NCBI GenBank assembly: GCA_002304735.1 | Contig: DBIU01000015.1 | Coordinates: 17,330 to 81,329, forward strand | Length of the DNA stretch: 64,000 nt | Source: Ruminococcaceae bacterium UBA794 | Lineage (GTDB): Bacteria > Bacillota > Clostridia > Oscillospirales > Ruminococcaceae | Reading direction: 5' to 3' | Shown here: positions 45,114-55,625 of the stretch, in pieces | How positions within the stretch are numbered: position 1 is the first letter of the stretch | How the letters are laid out: each line of letters starts with the position of its first letter | Made by a program: the position numbers and the translations under genes | Notes under the pieces: generated by a model | Databases searched by the model: none | What the model was told of the DNA's origin: nothing | What the model saw: only the letters and a program-made list of their open reading frames with translations

Positions 45114-45457
45114 CGGTAAATCCTATTCCGAACAATCTTCTCGGCGATGAATTTTACCTCTGCGTTCCCACGAAAACAGGCTGGGACGAAACGCTCATCG
45201 AAAATGTCCGCGTCGAGAGAAAAAGCTCCGCAAGCGGACCGACCGACGCAAGTATCCGCGATAATTCCGAGCTTACAATCTGGTATGATTACACAAATTC
45301 CTCCCCCGAGGCGGACTTCGCGGCAGGCGCGAGAGCGAGATATTACGGCGAGATTTTCGAGATAACGGAAGTGAAATTTTTCCGTGCGCAGGAGCTTCAC
45401 CACTGCCGCATAAAGGCGGTCAAAACAGGCGGCAAACGCACCGATATTAATTTATAA
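45110..45457 (+). CDS. Putative head-closure or minor head protein
   Basis: 115 residues, mainly beta (GDEFYLCVPTKTGWDETLI, ADFAAGARARYYGEIFEI). The beta-barrel-like layout and position after the adaptor fit the stopper/head-closure proteins of siphophages. No direct family recognition. It starts 4 nt inside the preceding gene. Confidence 0.5.
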   Translation: MTVNPIPNNLLGDEFYLCVPTKTGWDETLIENVRVERKSSASGPTDASIRDNSELTIWYDYTNSSPEADFAAGARARYYGEIFEITEVKFFRAQELHHCRIKAVKTGGKRTDINL

Positions 45458-45469
45458 CGGGAGGTTTTT

Positions 45470-45814
45470 ATGACGATTACAATCAACGGCACTGCGTTTG
45501 ACAGCGTGACTTCCCTTAACGTCAAGCGCGAAACGCGCCGCACGGATATCCGCTACAACACGCAGGGCGATATGCTTATCGACCTCGTTAACAGGAAATA
45601 CGTTCTCGAGGCGACCTTCGGGCTTCTTTCCGAAAAGGAGATGAAAAAGCTTCGCGAGCTTTGCTCCGATATTTTCGTGTCGGTTACGTTCCCCTCGCCC
45701 GAGGGCTTGACGACAGCCGATTTTCATATTCCCGAGGAGCCTGCGCCCGTTGTTTCCGAGATAAACGGCACAAGGACTTACAGCGGAGTTAAGCTTAAAT
45801 TCTTACAGAAATGA
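45470..45814 (+). CDS. Putative small tail/tube-associated protein
   Basis: 114 residues, beta-rich, beginning MTITINGTAFDSVTSLNVKRE. Such short beta proteins occur in phage tail modules as tube or hub-attachment components. Family not certain. GGGAGG is 9 nt before the ATG. Unusually, no tail assembly chaperone or tape measure gene follows. Confidence 0.45.
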   Translation: MTITINGTAFDSVTSLNVKRETRRTDIRYNTQGDMLIDLVNRKYVLEATFGLLSEKEMKKLRELCSDIFVSVTFPSPEGLTTADFHIPEEPAPVVSEINGTRTYSGVKLKFLQK

Positions 45815-45823
45815 GGTGATTTT

Positions 45824-47335
45824 ATGGTACAGGTAACAGAGGACTTTCAAAACCTTGCTATGCAGCCCGGAAGAACCGTTTACTGCAAGATAATCGCCGG
45901 CAGCTATACCTATTACGACGACTCGATAATCGAATTTGACTTCGACGATATAGCTCACCCAGATTACTTCACAATCGGCTTAACCTGCGCAAACCGCTTC
46001 GCTTTCTCCGTCCGTTATCGGGAGGACCTCGACGTCGGCGCGGAAGTCAAGCCTTATATCAGCTTCGACGGCGAAGAATGGTGTCCGCTGGGCGTCTTCT
46101 TCATATCGAGAAGATATGTCCGCGGAAGCTATGCTTCCATTATCTGCTATGACAGAATGTATTCTCTCGACGGCGAGTATTCAAGCTCTCTTGCCGTTCC
46201 CGCAACGACTTCCGCGCTGCTCCGCGAAATTTGCTCGAATTACGGCATAACCTGCTCGAATTTCGGCGGTGACTACGCGGTTTCGGAAATACCCTCCGGC
46301 TGCACGGTTAAAGATATGCTTGGCTATATCGCTTCGATGAACTGCGGGAATATTAAATTCGACCGAAACGGCGCGCTCTCGCTCAGACCGTTTGCCGCCG
46401 CGGGATATGAATTTTTCCTAAAGAAAAAGAACTGTATGGATATCGAGAAAAATATGAATTACTCCCAGACGCGGCGCGTTGTTGTCGATACCGGCGACGG
46501 CATTCTTGAAGCGGGTTCGGGCGGCGAGCTTCTCACAATCGAAATCTTCAATCCGCTTATGACTCAGGAAAGGCTCAATTTAATCAGGAATAAGCTCACG
46601 CAGGTCTGCTTTTACGGCGCGGAAATCGAAATGCAGGGTCTGCCGTTCCTTGAGGCGGGAGATTTCGTCAACTACGTCGACGGCTCGGATATCATAGAAT
46701 TTGCGCTCAGCGAGCTGAATTATCACTATGACGGCACGCTGACGGCAAAGCTTCATTCGAGAAACCGAAGCTATTCCGACCCGATGGTTCACAAAAACGA
46801 GCTTGAAGCCGCGCTCGCAGAAATCCGAACGGCGCTCGGAAACGTATACGAAACGCGCACGAACGAGGCTGCTTTCGCGCTTTCCACGGTGGAAGCGGAA
46901 GCGGCGGCTTTCTCGTTTGAAACGAAGAAATCCAACGCATTCGCGCAGATTGACGTGAATTTCACCGTTGACGGCGGCGGCTCAAACACGCTTTATGCGG
47001 CGGTTTACGTTAACGGAGAAAAGAAGCGCGAGAGCGTTCACACGGTAAACGGCTCCGCAAGAGAGCTTCTTCACTTTCATTATCTCGCGGATAATCTGCC
47101 GAAAGGAAAAAACGCCGTTAAAATCACGCTCAGAACAGCAAGCGGACAAATGACCATTCAAAAAGGTCAGCTTGTCGCGACGCTGGTTGCAAAGGGTTTG
47201 GCGGGAGGGGCTAATAATATTCGCGACAGGCAGGTTATTTTCGACGATATTCCCATAATGAGGCTTAAAGCAAGGGTTTATAAACTCGTCAATATCGCCT
47301 GCGACTTGCAGACGGAAATTAAGGAGGCAACATAA
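45824..47335 (+). CDS. Phage tail hub-like protein
   Basis: 503 residues. The first about 330 residues resemble tail hub/baseplate proteins (gp27/ReqiPepy6 Gp37-like): an N-terminal beta domain (PGRTVYCKIIAGSYTYYDDS), GVFFISRRYVRGSYASIICYD, a helix domain with LLREICSNYGI, and a last part with LPFLEAGDFVNYVDGSDIIEF followed by LHSRNRSY. Residues 335-500 are an extra beta domain that may carry carbohydrate-binding or exposed function. Coupled to the next gene by one base (TAATG). Confidence 0.55.
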   Translation: MVQVTEDFQNLAMQPGRTVYCKIIAGSYTYYDDSIIEFDFDDIAHPDYFTIGLTCANRFAFSVRYREDLDVGAEVKPYISFDGEEWCPLGVFFISRRYVRGSYASIICYDRMYSLDGEYSSSLAVPATTSALLREICSNYGITCSNFGGDYAVSEIPSGCTVKDMLGYIASMNCGNIKFDRNGALSLRPFAAAGYEFFLKKKNCMDIEKNMNYSQTRRVVVDTGDGILEAGSGGELLTIEIFNPLMTQERLNLIRNKLTQVCFYGAEIEMQGLPFLEAGDFVNYVDGSDIIEFALSELNYHYDGTLTAKLHSRNRSYSDPMVHKNELEAALAEIRTALGNVYETRTNEAAFALSTVEAEAAAFSFETKKSNAFAQIDVNFTVDGGGSNTLYAAVYVNGEKKRESVHTVNGSARELLHFHYLADNLPKGKNAVKITLRTASGQMTIQKGQLVATLVAKGLAGGANNIRDRQVIFDDIPIMRLKARVYKLVNIACDLQTEIKEAT

Positions 47336-48642
47336 TGCACGGAAAAGCGACTCTAATACTCACGGACAAGGACACGGGGCGGGTTGTGGAGCGGCGCGAG
47401 GAGCAAAATATGCTCACGAACGCGCTCGGCTCCATCTTCACGCTCCCGACGGAGCTTGGCTACTGCACGGCGTCTAAACCGCAGTTTAACGGCTATCTGC
47501 CGATGTACGGCGGTATTCTCAAGGGGCTTGTTCTTTTCGGGGAAACGCTCCCCGAGAACGCTTACGACTATATGACAAGCGCGAAATATCCCTTTCTCGC
47601 GACCGCGGGCGACCCTTATTCCGGCGCGGACCCTATGCGCGGCAGCTTCAACGCAAATCAGTCCTGCGAAATCGAAAACGGCTATCGCTTCGTGTGGGAT
47701 TTCGCGCCCGAAAAGGCTGTCGGGACGATAAAATGTCTTGCGCTTACGCACCGCTTTCACGGAAACTGCGGCAATCCCGCCGCTCAAAGCTCAAGCGACT
47801 CGTATTTTATGATTAATCCGACGGATTTGACGGACGCGATTAACACGAGCGTTTCGATTATAGATATGAACAGCGGCGACAGATTTTTCCTCGAGAAGGA
47901 AAAGCGATTTTATTCCTACTCTTGGAGCGGCAGCACAGCCACAATCCGAAAATTTCGGCTTCCCGACCTGCTTGCAATCAAAATCTGCGACAAAATCGAG
48001 CCTGTCGTTGAAAGCGAAACGCAGACTTCTCTCGGATTTGCGCCGCATTTGGCTTTTTACGACTCGGCAAGCGAGCGTCTTTATTTTACGCAGACGGCCC
48101 TCTATTCGCAGAACGGCTCGAATTTCTACAAGGTAAAATACGCCGCCGTAAATCCCATAACGGGCGAGAAAACCGCGGGAAGCGACGATTATATTTTGAC
48201 GGGAGCGCCGGCGGGCAGCTCGGGAACGAAAGCGGTTGTTTTCGGAGAAAAGTTCTATATGATTTCTCCCGAGAACAAAATCAGCGTATGTTCGCTTTCG
48301 GGAACGCTTGAGCGGACGGTTGACTTCGGTCTTAACGCGCTTTACGGCTTTATTGCTATTGACGGGAAAATCGCGGCTGACTGCAAATTAACGTATGCGG
48401 GACGGCGCTGTTTGAAGTTCATAAACGAGCCGACAACCGCAATCAGCCACTCGTATAATCAGTATTATCCGATACCGTCGACTATGCTCAAGGCGCCGTA
48501 TTGCTTTATGCAGAACCCCTCGTACTCGTACGTCTACATCGGCTTCCGAACGGATTATCTCGCAACGATAAACAACCTCGCTTCGCCGCTCGTCAAAACC
48601 GACCAGCACGCGCTTCAGGTGAGGTACGAGGTGACGAATTGA
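47335..48642 (+). CDS. Putative tail fibre or receptor-binding structural protein
   Basis: 435 residues, all beta, rich in Gly, Ser, Tyr and Phe, with repeated short blade-like strands (for example SERLYFTQTALYSQNGSNFYKV, GEKFYMISPENKISVCS) suggesting a beta-propeller or fibre. It is last in the block and ends at a strong terminator. Position after the hub protein supports a fibre or receptor-binding role. No adhesion or enzyme motif recognised. Confidence 0.5.
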   Translation: MHGKATLILTDKDTGRVVERREEQNMLTNALGSIFTLPTELGYCTASKPQFNGYLPMYGGILKGLVLFGETLPENAYDYMTSAKYPFLATAGDPYSGADPMRGSFNANQSCEIENGYRFVWDFAPEKAVGTIKCLALTHRFHGNCGNPAAQSSSDSYFMINPTDLTDAINTSVSIIDMNSGDRFFLEKEKRFYSYSWSGSTATIRKFRLPDLLAIKICDKIEPVVESETQTSLGFAPHLAFYDSASERLYFTQTALYSQNGSNFYKVKYAAVNPITGEKTAGSDDYILTGAPAGSSGTKAVVFGEKFYMISPENKISVCSLSGTLERTVDFGLNALYGFIAIDGKIAADCKLTYAGRRCLKFINEPTTAISHSYNQYYPIPSTMLKAPYCFMQNPSYSYVYIGFRTDYLATINNLASPLVKTDQHALQVRYEVTN

Positions 48643-48654
48643 CAGATAAAACTT

Positions 48655-48682
48655 CTGCCCCGAGAAAATCGGGGCAGTTTTT
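48655..48682 (+). terminator. Terminator of the capsid block
   Basis: Perfect arms CTGCCCCGA (48655-48663) and TCGGGGCAG (48669-48677) then five T. It also serves the small minus-strand gene ending at 48699, being symmetric. Confidence 0.9.
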
Positions 48683-48698
48683 CGGCTTTTTAAGAGCC

Positions 48699-48821
48699 TT
48701 AATTATTCTCAAAATAATGGCACTGCGACAAAAATGAAGCCGTCGAGTGCGACAAATCGTCAAGAGTGCAGAAGCCGTCGTTTTGCCAGCGGCAGTTTTC
48801 CGAGCAGGCAATCATATTCAT
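48699..48821 (-). CDS. Cys-rich 40-residue protein (DUF1540-like)
   Basis: Too short for routine calling but well supported: AAAGGAGG lies 7 nt before the ATG at 48821, followed by an uninterrupted 40-codon frame. Protein MNMIACSENCRWQNDGFC... with four Cys (residues 6, 10, 18 and 34), the spacing of small DUF1540-type metal-binding proteins common in Clostridia. It may bind zinc or iron. It lies between the capsid block and the lipase gene, opposite to both. Function unknown. Confidence 0.75.
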   Translation of the reverse strand: MNMIACSENCRWQNDGFCTLDDLSHSTASFLSQCHYFENN

Positions 48822-48888
48822 AAAAAACCTCCTTTTTCGATATTGCAAAAATATTTTTAATCCGTTTCGTGAGTTTATTCATACATTG

Positions 48889-48917
48889 TTGACAAAATAC
48901 ATTATGAGGTGTATAAT
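48889..48917 (+). promoter_or_regulatory. Promoter of the lipase-phoH run
   Basis: -35 TTGACA (48889-48894), 17-bp spacer, -10 TATAAT (48912-48917). Both boxes match consensus, 25 nt before the ATG. Confidence 0.9.
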
Positions 48918-48941
48918 ATATAAGTACGATAGGAGTATTCT

Positions 48942-50276
48942 ATGAGTATTTTGATAAGAATAATCAGTCTGATTATCGTCTGCTTCACGGCGAACGCGCC
49001 GTTTATTCTTGAAAAAGCGCCGCTCGGAGTTAAGATTTCAACGGGAATTATTCTCGCGGTATTTTTCGTCTTGTGGAATATTTTCCCAAGCGTGAAAAAA
49101 TACCCAAACGCGCGGCTTCGGCTGCTTGCGAACGGCGCGGAGCTTATTCTCGCGTTTATGATAAGCAGCGCTTCGGCTGTTCCCGCGGTTGTTTTCGAGA
49201 TAATCGGGATTGCCGACGGAAGCGTGCCGTTTACGCATTGTTTGGCGCGGTTCGCGGCGCTTTTTCTGACGGAAACCGTGATTTTCTGGAACGGAATAAT
49301 CCGCGTTTATCTTACGTCAATGCGCCTTGGAATAAAATACCGCGTGCTCGGACTTGTTTTCGGATACTTTTTCCCGATAAACCTCGTAATGCTGATGATA
49401 ATTTACGTCAAATGCGTGGGAGAGGTTCGTTTTGAGCGCAGGAAAATCAAGCTTGACGAAAGCCGCCGCGACGAGCGTATCTGCGCGACAAAATATCCCG
49501 TTCTTCTCGTTCACGGAGTGTTCTTTCGCGACAGCAGGCTGTTCAACTACTGGGGAAGAATACCCGCGGCTCTCGAGCGAAACGGCGCGGAGATTTTCTA
49601 CGGCGAGCAGCAAAGCGCGCTTTCGGTTATTGAAAGCTCAAAGGAGCTTGCCGACAGGATAAAGGAAATAACCGCGAGAACGGGCTGCGGAAAGGTGAAT
49701 ATAATCGCTCACTCAAAGGGCGGACTTGACGCGAGATACGCGATAACAAAGCTCGGCTGCGCGGAGCAGGTCGCTTCGCTCACGACCGTAAATACCCCGC
49801 ATCACGGCTGTATTTTTGCCGAGAGCCTGCTTCATACGATGTCGCCGCGCCTAAAAAGGTTCATCGAGAGGACGTACAACAGAGCGTTTTATCGGCTCGG
49901 GGACAATTCTCCCGACTTTATGGCGGCGGTGAAAACGCTCACGAAAAGCTATTGCGAGGAGTTCAACCGCGATGTTCCCGATATTTCGGGGATTTATTAT
50001 CAGTCAGTCGGCTCAAAGGCGAAAAGCCGCCGAAGCGGGCGGTTTCCGCTGAATTTCAGTTATCCGATAGTAAAAAAGTTCGACGGCGACAACGACGGTC
50101 TTGTCGCGACGGCTTCGGCGAAGTGGGGCGAGAGATTTATCCCGCTTTACCCGAAAGGCAGGCGCGGAATAACCCATGCGGACGTAATCGACCTCAACCG
50201 CGAGGATATAAAAGGCTTCGACGTGCAGGAGTTTTACGTCAAGCTTGTCGCGGAGCTTAAAGAAAAGGGATTATAA
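48942..50276 (+). CDS. Membrane-anchored lipase-like alpha/beta hydrolase
   Basis: 444 residues. The first about 155 residues have five predicted membrane helices; the rest is a cytoplasmic or external alpha/beta hydrolase of the triacylglycerol lipase/palmitoyl thioesterase type. YPVLLVHGVF is the oxyanion-hole region, IIAHSKGGLDARYA holds the nucleophile Ser, DGDNDGLV is a likely acid region, and the His is in GITHADV. Substrate unknown (a lipid or lipid-linked compound is inferred from the anchor). The gene leads into phoH-ybeY-dgkA with only 20 nt to phoH. GATAGGAG ribosome site. Confidence 0.85.
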   Translation: MSILIRIISLIIVCFTANAPFILEKAPLGVKISTGIILAVFFVLWNIFPSVKKYPNARLRLLANGAELILAFMISSASAVPAVVFEIIGIADGSVPFTHCLARFAALFLTETVIFWNGIIRVYLTSMRLGIKYRVLGLVFGYFFPINLVMLMIIYVKCVGEVRFERRKIKLDESRRDERICATKYPVLLVHGVFFRDSRLFNYWGRIPAALERNGAEIFYGEQQSALSVIESSKELADRIKEITARTGCGKVNIIAHSKGGLDARYAITKLGCAEQVASLTTVNTPHHGCIFAESLLHTMSPRLKRFIERTYNRAFYRLGDNSPDFMAAVKTLTKSYCEEFNRDVPDISGIYYQSVGSKAKSRRSGRFPLNFSYPIVKKFDGDNDGLVATASAKWGERFIPLYPKGRRGITHADVIDLNREDIKGFDVQEFYVKLVAELKEKGL

Positions 50277-50296
50277 TTGACGTAAAGGAGAAAAAA

Positions 50297-51274
50297 GTGG
50301 CGGATTTATCAATAAACGTAAGCGGCGCGGAAGAAATAAGCGCGGTTTTCGGCGATTTCGACCGAAATATAAATCTAATTCAAAAAGCGTTCTCCGTGAC
50401 GATTTTCTCGCGCGGAAGCGAGATTAAGGTAAGCGGCGACGACGAAATTTCCGTTAAAAAGGCGGAAAAAGCGATAAAAACGCTCTGCGGCTACTTTTCG
50501 CGCGGCGAAAACATTGAGGAGCAGCAGGTTCGCTATGCAATCGCAATGGTAAACGAGGGCGCGGAGGAGGAAATCTCGGCGGTTTCGGGGGACTGCGTTT
50601 GCGTGACGTGCGCGGGAAAGCCGATTAAGCCGAAAACCGTGGGGCAGAAAAAGTACTGCGATATGATAAGAAAGCGCACAATAACGTTCGGCGTCGGTCC
50701 TGCGGGAACGGGAAAAACATATCTTGCGGTCGCGCTTGCGGTAACTGCGTTTAAGCAGAAGCAGGTTCAGCGGATTATACTCACAAGACCCGCGGTCGAG
50801 GCGGGCGAAAAGCTCGGATTTCTTCCGGGCGACTTGCAGAATAAGGTTGACCCATACCTCAGACCGCTCTACGACGCGCTTTTTGAGATGCTCGGGCAGG
50901 AGAGCTTCGCAAAGCTTCAGGAGCGCGGAACAATCGAAGTCGCGCCGCTCGCGTATATGCGCGGAAGAACGCTCGACGACAGCTTCATAATTCTCGATGA
51001 AGCGCAGAATACCACGCGCGAACAGATGAAGATGTTCCTCACAAGGCTTGGGTTTAACTCGAAAATGGTTATCACGGGCGATATAACGCAGATTGACCTG
51101 CCCGAAAGCAAAAAATCGGGGCTTGTCGAGGCGCTGAAAGTGCTGAAAAACGTCGAGGATATCGGGGAGAATTTCTTCACGGAAAAAGACGTTGTGCGCC
51201 ACAGACTCGTGCAGGATATCGTGAACGCTTATGAGCAGTACAACGGCTCGCGGCGCGAAAGAAGAACGAAATAA
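50297..51274 (+). CDS. phoH: PhoH-like ATPase
   Basis: 325 residues. N-terminal KH-like domain (residues 1-95) and an ATPase core with Walker A GPAGTGKT, Walker B FIILDEAQNTT, and motif TGDITQIDLP. Members act in RNA metabolism near the ribosome maturation factor YbeY. Start GTG at 50297 behind AAAGGAG. Co-transcribed with ybeY and dgkA. Confidence 0.95.
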   Translation: MADLSINVSGAEEISAVFGDFDRNINLIQKAFSVTIFSRGSEIKVSGDDEISVKKAEKAIKTLCGYFSRGENIEEQQVRYAIAMVNEGAEEEISAVSGDCVCVTCAGKPIKPKTVGQKKYCDMIRKRTITFGVGPAGTGKTYLAVALAVTAFKQKQVQRIILTRPAVEAGEKLGFLPGDLQNKVDPYLRPLYDALFEMLGQESFAKLQERGTIEVAPLAYMRGRTLDDSFIILDEAQNTTREQMKMFLTRLGFNSKMVITGDITQIDLPESKKSGLVEALKVLKNVEDIGENFFTEKDVVRHRLVQDIVNAYEQYNGSRRERRTK

Positions 51275-51296
51275 CGGCGTGTAAAAAGGAGTTAAA

Positions 51297-51767
51297 ATGA
51301 AAATTTACGTTTACTATTCCGATGAACAGGACAAAATAAAGCTCGATTTCAACGCGGAGGAGCTTATTGAAAAATGCACGGAACAGGCGCTCGTTGAGGA
51401 AGAAATCGACGAAAGCGCGGAGGTTTCCGTGACGTTTGTAGATAACGAAAAAATACGCGCCTTGAATAACGAACACCGCGGGATTGACCGAGAAACTGAC
51501 GTGCTTTCGTTCCCCGCGTTCACGGACGACGGCTTTGAGGTTAATCCCGAAAACGACGCGATAATTCTCGGCGATATCGTGATTTCACTTGAAAAAGCAA
51601 AGGCGCAGAGCGAGGAATACGGACATTCGATGCTGCGCGAAACCGCGTTTTTGATAGCGCACTCGCTGTTTCATCTTCTCGGCTACGACCACGAAACCGA
51701 AGCCGAGGAAAAGGAAATGTTTGAGAAGCAGGAAAACGTTTTGCAAAGGCTCGGTATAACAAGATGA
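51297..51767 (+). CDS. ybeY: rRNA maturation RNase YbeY
   Basis: Metal-dependent endonuclease for 16S rRNA 3'-end maturation. 156 residues with zinc motif IAHSLFHLLGYDHETEAEEKEMF (three His) and the earlier RETDVLSFP. The family motif is usually HGxLHLxGYDH; here Ser-Leu-Phe replaces the Gly-x-Leu, a mild variation. Overlaps dgkA by 4 nt. Confidence 0.95.
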   Translation: MKIYVYYSDEQDKIKLDFNAEELIEKCTEQALVEEEIDESAEVSVTFVDNEKIRALNNEHRGIDRETDVLSFPAFTDDGFEVNPENDAIILGDIVISLEKAKAQSEEYGHSMLRETAFLIAHSLFHLLGYDHETEAEEKEMFEKQENVLQRLGITR

Positions 51768-52219
51768 GCTTTTTCAAGGGATTTTTCTATGCGGGACGCG
51801 GAATAATAGGCGCTTTCTCCGAGCGGAATTTCAGATTTCACCTGTGCGCTGCGGCGGCGGTAATTTTCTTCGGAGCGAAGTTCTATTCGTTCGGCAGGAC
51901 GGAGTGGGCGGTTCTGCTTCTGACGTGCGCCGCGGTACTGTCGCTGGAAGCCGTGAACACGGCGCTTGAGCGGCTCTGCGACAAGGTTTCCCCCGAAAAG
52001 GACGAGCTTATCCGAAAAACCAAGGATATTTCGGCGGGAGCGGTTCTGATATCGGCAATTTTCGCGGCGGTTATCGGGGCTTTGTTCTTTTGGGATACCG
52101 AAAAATTCGCCGTCATCGCAGAGTACTTCTCCGAGCCGCTAAGGCTTGTTATTTTAATAATATGCATTATAGCGGCGGCGCTGTTCGTTTTTCTTCCGAG
52201 GCGTTCAAAAAAAGAATAA
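51764..52219 (+). CDS. dgkA: Undecaprenol/diacylglycerol kinase
   Basis: 151 residues with four predicted membrane helices, longer at the C-terminus than the usual 115-130. Motif EAVNTALERLCD is the DgkA signature (Glu and Asn of the metal/ATP site). It phosphorylates undecaprenol or diacylglycerol in Gram-positive bacteria. Follows ybeY with an ATGA overlap. The usual downstream genes (cdd, era, recO) are not here; the integrative element begins instead. Confidence 0.93.
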   Translation: MSFFKGFFYAGRGIIGAFSERNFRFHLCAAAAVIFFGAKFYSFGRTEWAVLLLTCAAVLSLEAVNTALERLCDKVSPEKDELIRKTKDISAGAVLISAIFAAVIGALFFWDTEKFAVIAEYFSEPLRLVILIICIIAAALFVFLPRRSKKE

Positions 52220-52276
52220 AGAAAAAGGGGGAAAGCGAAAGGTCGCCTCACATAGGGATTAAATAACCTTGAAAAG

Positions 52277-52301
<25 letters not shown>
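52220..52301. other. Inferred left junction of the element
   Basis: The 82 nt between dgkA and the recombinase gene end contain no gene. A serine recombinase normally leaves a very short crossover core, which cannot be assigned without the right end or an empty site. The hairpin at 52277-52312 occupies its last third. Confidence 0.4.
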
Positions 52302-54023
<1,722 letters not shown>

Positions 54024-54051
54024 TCAATGACGTATGCGCAGTTTGCAATTC

Positions 54052-54237
54052 TTAAGTATGTATCGGCAAAGTGTTAATTTTATTGCTGCCGCTGTCCAGT
54101 ATCATTCTTTTAACCTTATTATAAAGGCTTTCTTTTGCCAGGTCGCTTTCTATAGAGATTACGGTGAAAATCGTTTCTCCAACCTGCATTTCAGAAACTC
54201 GGCATGGCTTCTTTGTAATTATATCGTTCAAATCCAT
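54052..54237 (-). CDS. TnpW-like small transposon protein
   Basis: 61 residues with the core VGETIFTVISIESDLAKESLYNKV, which matches the layout of TnpW proteins of Tn4451-type elements (IGxTxYxVxxxFSxxxxETxxDKxxRMI). Function unknown. The ATG at 54237 has AAAGGAG upstream; the longer frame to 54318 has none. Between the recombinase and capsid genes. Confidence 0.65.
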   Translation of the reverse strand: MDLNDIITKKPCRVSEMQVGETIFTVISIESDLAKESLYNKVKRMILDSGSNKINTLPIHT

Positions 54238-54314
54238 TATGTTCTCCTTTCTTCTGCAATTGTCTGACGTAATTCCCCTGCAAGCAATGCTCACAGGGGA
54301 TTGCCTGCAAATCG

Positions 54315-55253
54315 TCAATCGGTAATCTGCATAACCTTTATGGCTTCAGATTTTACAAGTTTCCCGTCGAGAAGTTCGTATGCCAGATAGCCAATGCAGT
54401 CTACGTTGGCAAACTGTTCGGTGAGTGTTCGTATGCTTACAGGACGTCTGCAAATTATCCAGTAATAACTGAAGTCGCCGAAAGCAATCGGTTTGCTGCC
54501 AGATTCAGCAGCAGGCATAAATTCGGAAATGCACACCTTATGCCCCAGAATGGTATCATTAGCATGATTCCAGATAGGCTGCCCAGCATTATCCTTAAGT
54601 GAACGGAGTGCAAGAGCGGTTTCATCATTCATAAGCCAAGTGCCGTGCTTACGGTATTCCGGCTTTACCGAAAAGAACAGGTTGACTACATTGTCGAATG
54701 TCAGTTTGTCGGCAGCTACACCGTTTTCAGCGCCTCCGTTTTCAGAGAGGATACCGACAGGCGATTCTTTGCCGTTGCCATTGATGAATCCATAATCTTC
54801 TGCTCTACCGAAGTTTTTAGCCAGACGTTTGACCAGATAATTCTCAATATTGAAAAACGGGTCGCAGACGAGCGTGTTCTCCAGCTTAAGGAATACTGCT
54901 ATTTTGTGTCTTGAAATAGTGATATCGCTGAAGTCGCCTATACCGGTCTGAATCGGAATGGAGCCTCCCTCCGGAACCCAGACTGCCACGTCATCGGTGC
55001 TGACAGTTTTTATTCGGCTGTCGTGGTCATAAATTCGCATATCGGCAGCGAGAGTGCGGAACACGCTTTCCTCTTTGATGGCAGGCATAAACATTTCCTG
55101 TCCTCTTGGCGAAAGAGTATAAGCGCCGGTGGTGGGTTCAACCCCGTTATTCAAGGTTTCTCTATTGATTGTTTTCCCGCGCATAGCGTTCCAAAAGTGA
55201 ATTTCGTAGTCACGGTTCTCGATTTTTGGCAACATTTTAGAATAAATGCTCAT
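54315..55253 (-). CDS. HK97-family major capsid protein, solitary
   Basis: 312 residues. The C-terminal two thirds carry the HK97 capsid layout: EESVFRTLAADMRIY, VPEGGSIPIQTG, ISRHKIAVFLKLENTLV (the P domain), AEDYGFINGNGKESPVGIL, and the late ADTILGHKVCISEFMP with FGDFSYYWII. It lacks the long N-terminal delta domain, so no protease or scaffold segment is evident. No portal, terminase or protease gene is nearby in the element. AAGGAGG precedes the ATG. Confidence 0.85.
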   Translation of the reverse strand: MSIYSKMLPKIENRDYEIHFWNAMRGKTINRETLNNGVEPTTGAYTLSPRGQEMFMPAIKEESVFRTLAADMRIYDHDSRIKTVSTDDVAVWVPEGGSIPIQTGIGDFSDITISRHKIAVFLKLENTLVCDPFFNIENYLVKRLAKNFGRAEDYGFINGNGKESPVGILSENGGAENGVAADKLTFDNVVNLFFSVKPEYRKHGTWLMNDETALALRSLKDNAGQPIWNHANDTILGHKVCISEFMPAAESGSKPIAFGDFSYYWIICRRPVSIRTLTEQFANVDCIGYLAYELLDGKLVKSEAIKVMQITD

Positions 55254-55271
55254 TGTTTTTCCTCCTTGGTG

Positions 55272-55487
55272 TTAGTGGTTGTCGTTAGGCGTAAGTGACA
55301 GATCGAAGTCCTTACAGAAGCTTTCCAGATCCTCGCAATCCATTTCGAATTCGATGAAAGGCGCATGACTTGTGCGGCAGATGAAAAAATCTCTGCTGAC
55401 GGTCAGCGGAGTGTTATCCTGAGAATACACGGTGACCTTATCATGCTTGCGAAGCTGGGTTTCAAAATAATCTTTGGTTATATTCAT
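55272..55487 (-). CDS. Small protein, paralog of the gene at 55626
   Basis: 71 residues, acidic. The N-terminal 35 residues (ITKDYFETQLRKHDKVTVY, then DNTPLTV) align with the product at 55626-55847, with the same start, length and charge pattern. No recognised family. AGGAGG before the ATG, 18 nt upstream of the capsid gene. Confidence 0.65.
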   Translation of the reverse strand: MNITKDYFETQLRKHDKVTVYSQDNTPLTVSRDFFICRTSHAPFIEFEMDCEDLESFCKDFDLSLTPNDNH

Positions 55488-55507
55488 AAGTTGAACCTCC
55501 TATATAT

Positions 55508-55606
55508 GGGGGGGTAATACCCCGTTTGAACCGGAATTTTTGTGCGTAAGACCCACGCCCGCTGTCCTAGAGAGCAACCACAGAGATTGTGACCGCCCCT
55601 AGGGCG
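55508..55606 (-). ncRNA. Candidate structured RNA in the element leader
   Basis: Between the two paralogous small genes. On the minus strand: a CCTAG/CTAGG stem closing a branched region with CACA-ATCTC-TGTG, a GCGT/ACGC hairpin (GCGTGGGTCTTACGC), and a GGGGTATTACCCC hairpin (55511-55523) just before the next ribosome site. Several stable stems in a row without a coding frame suggest a regulatory leader or a small RNA. The family is not identified. Confidence 0.45.
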
Positions 55607-55625
55607 CGGAAATACACAGAATAAA

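Noticed and set aside
52220..52270. Truncated start of era after dgkA
   Set aside because: The 14 or so codons open here have no start codon and no GTP-binding sequence; nothing links them to Era.
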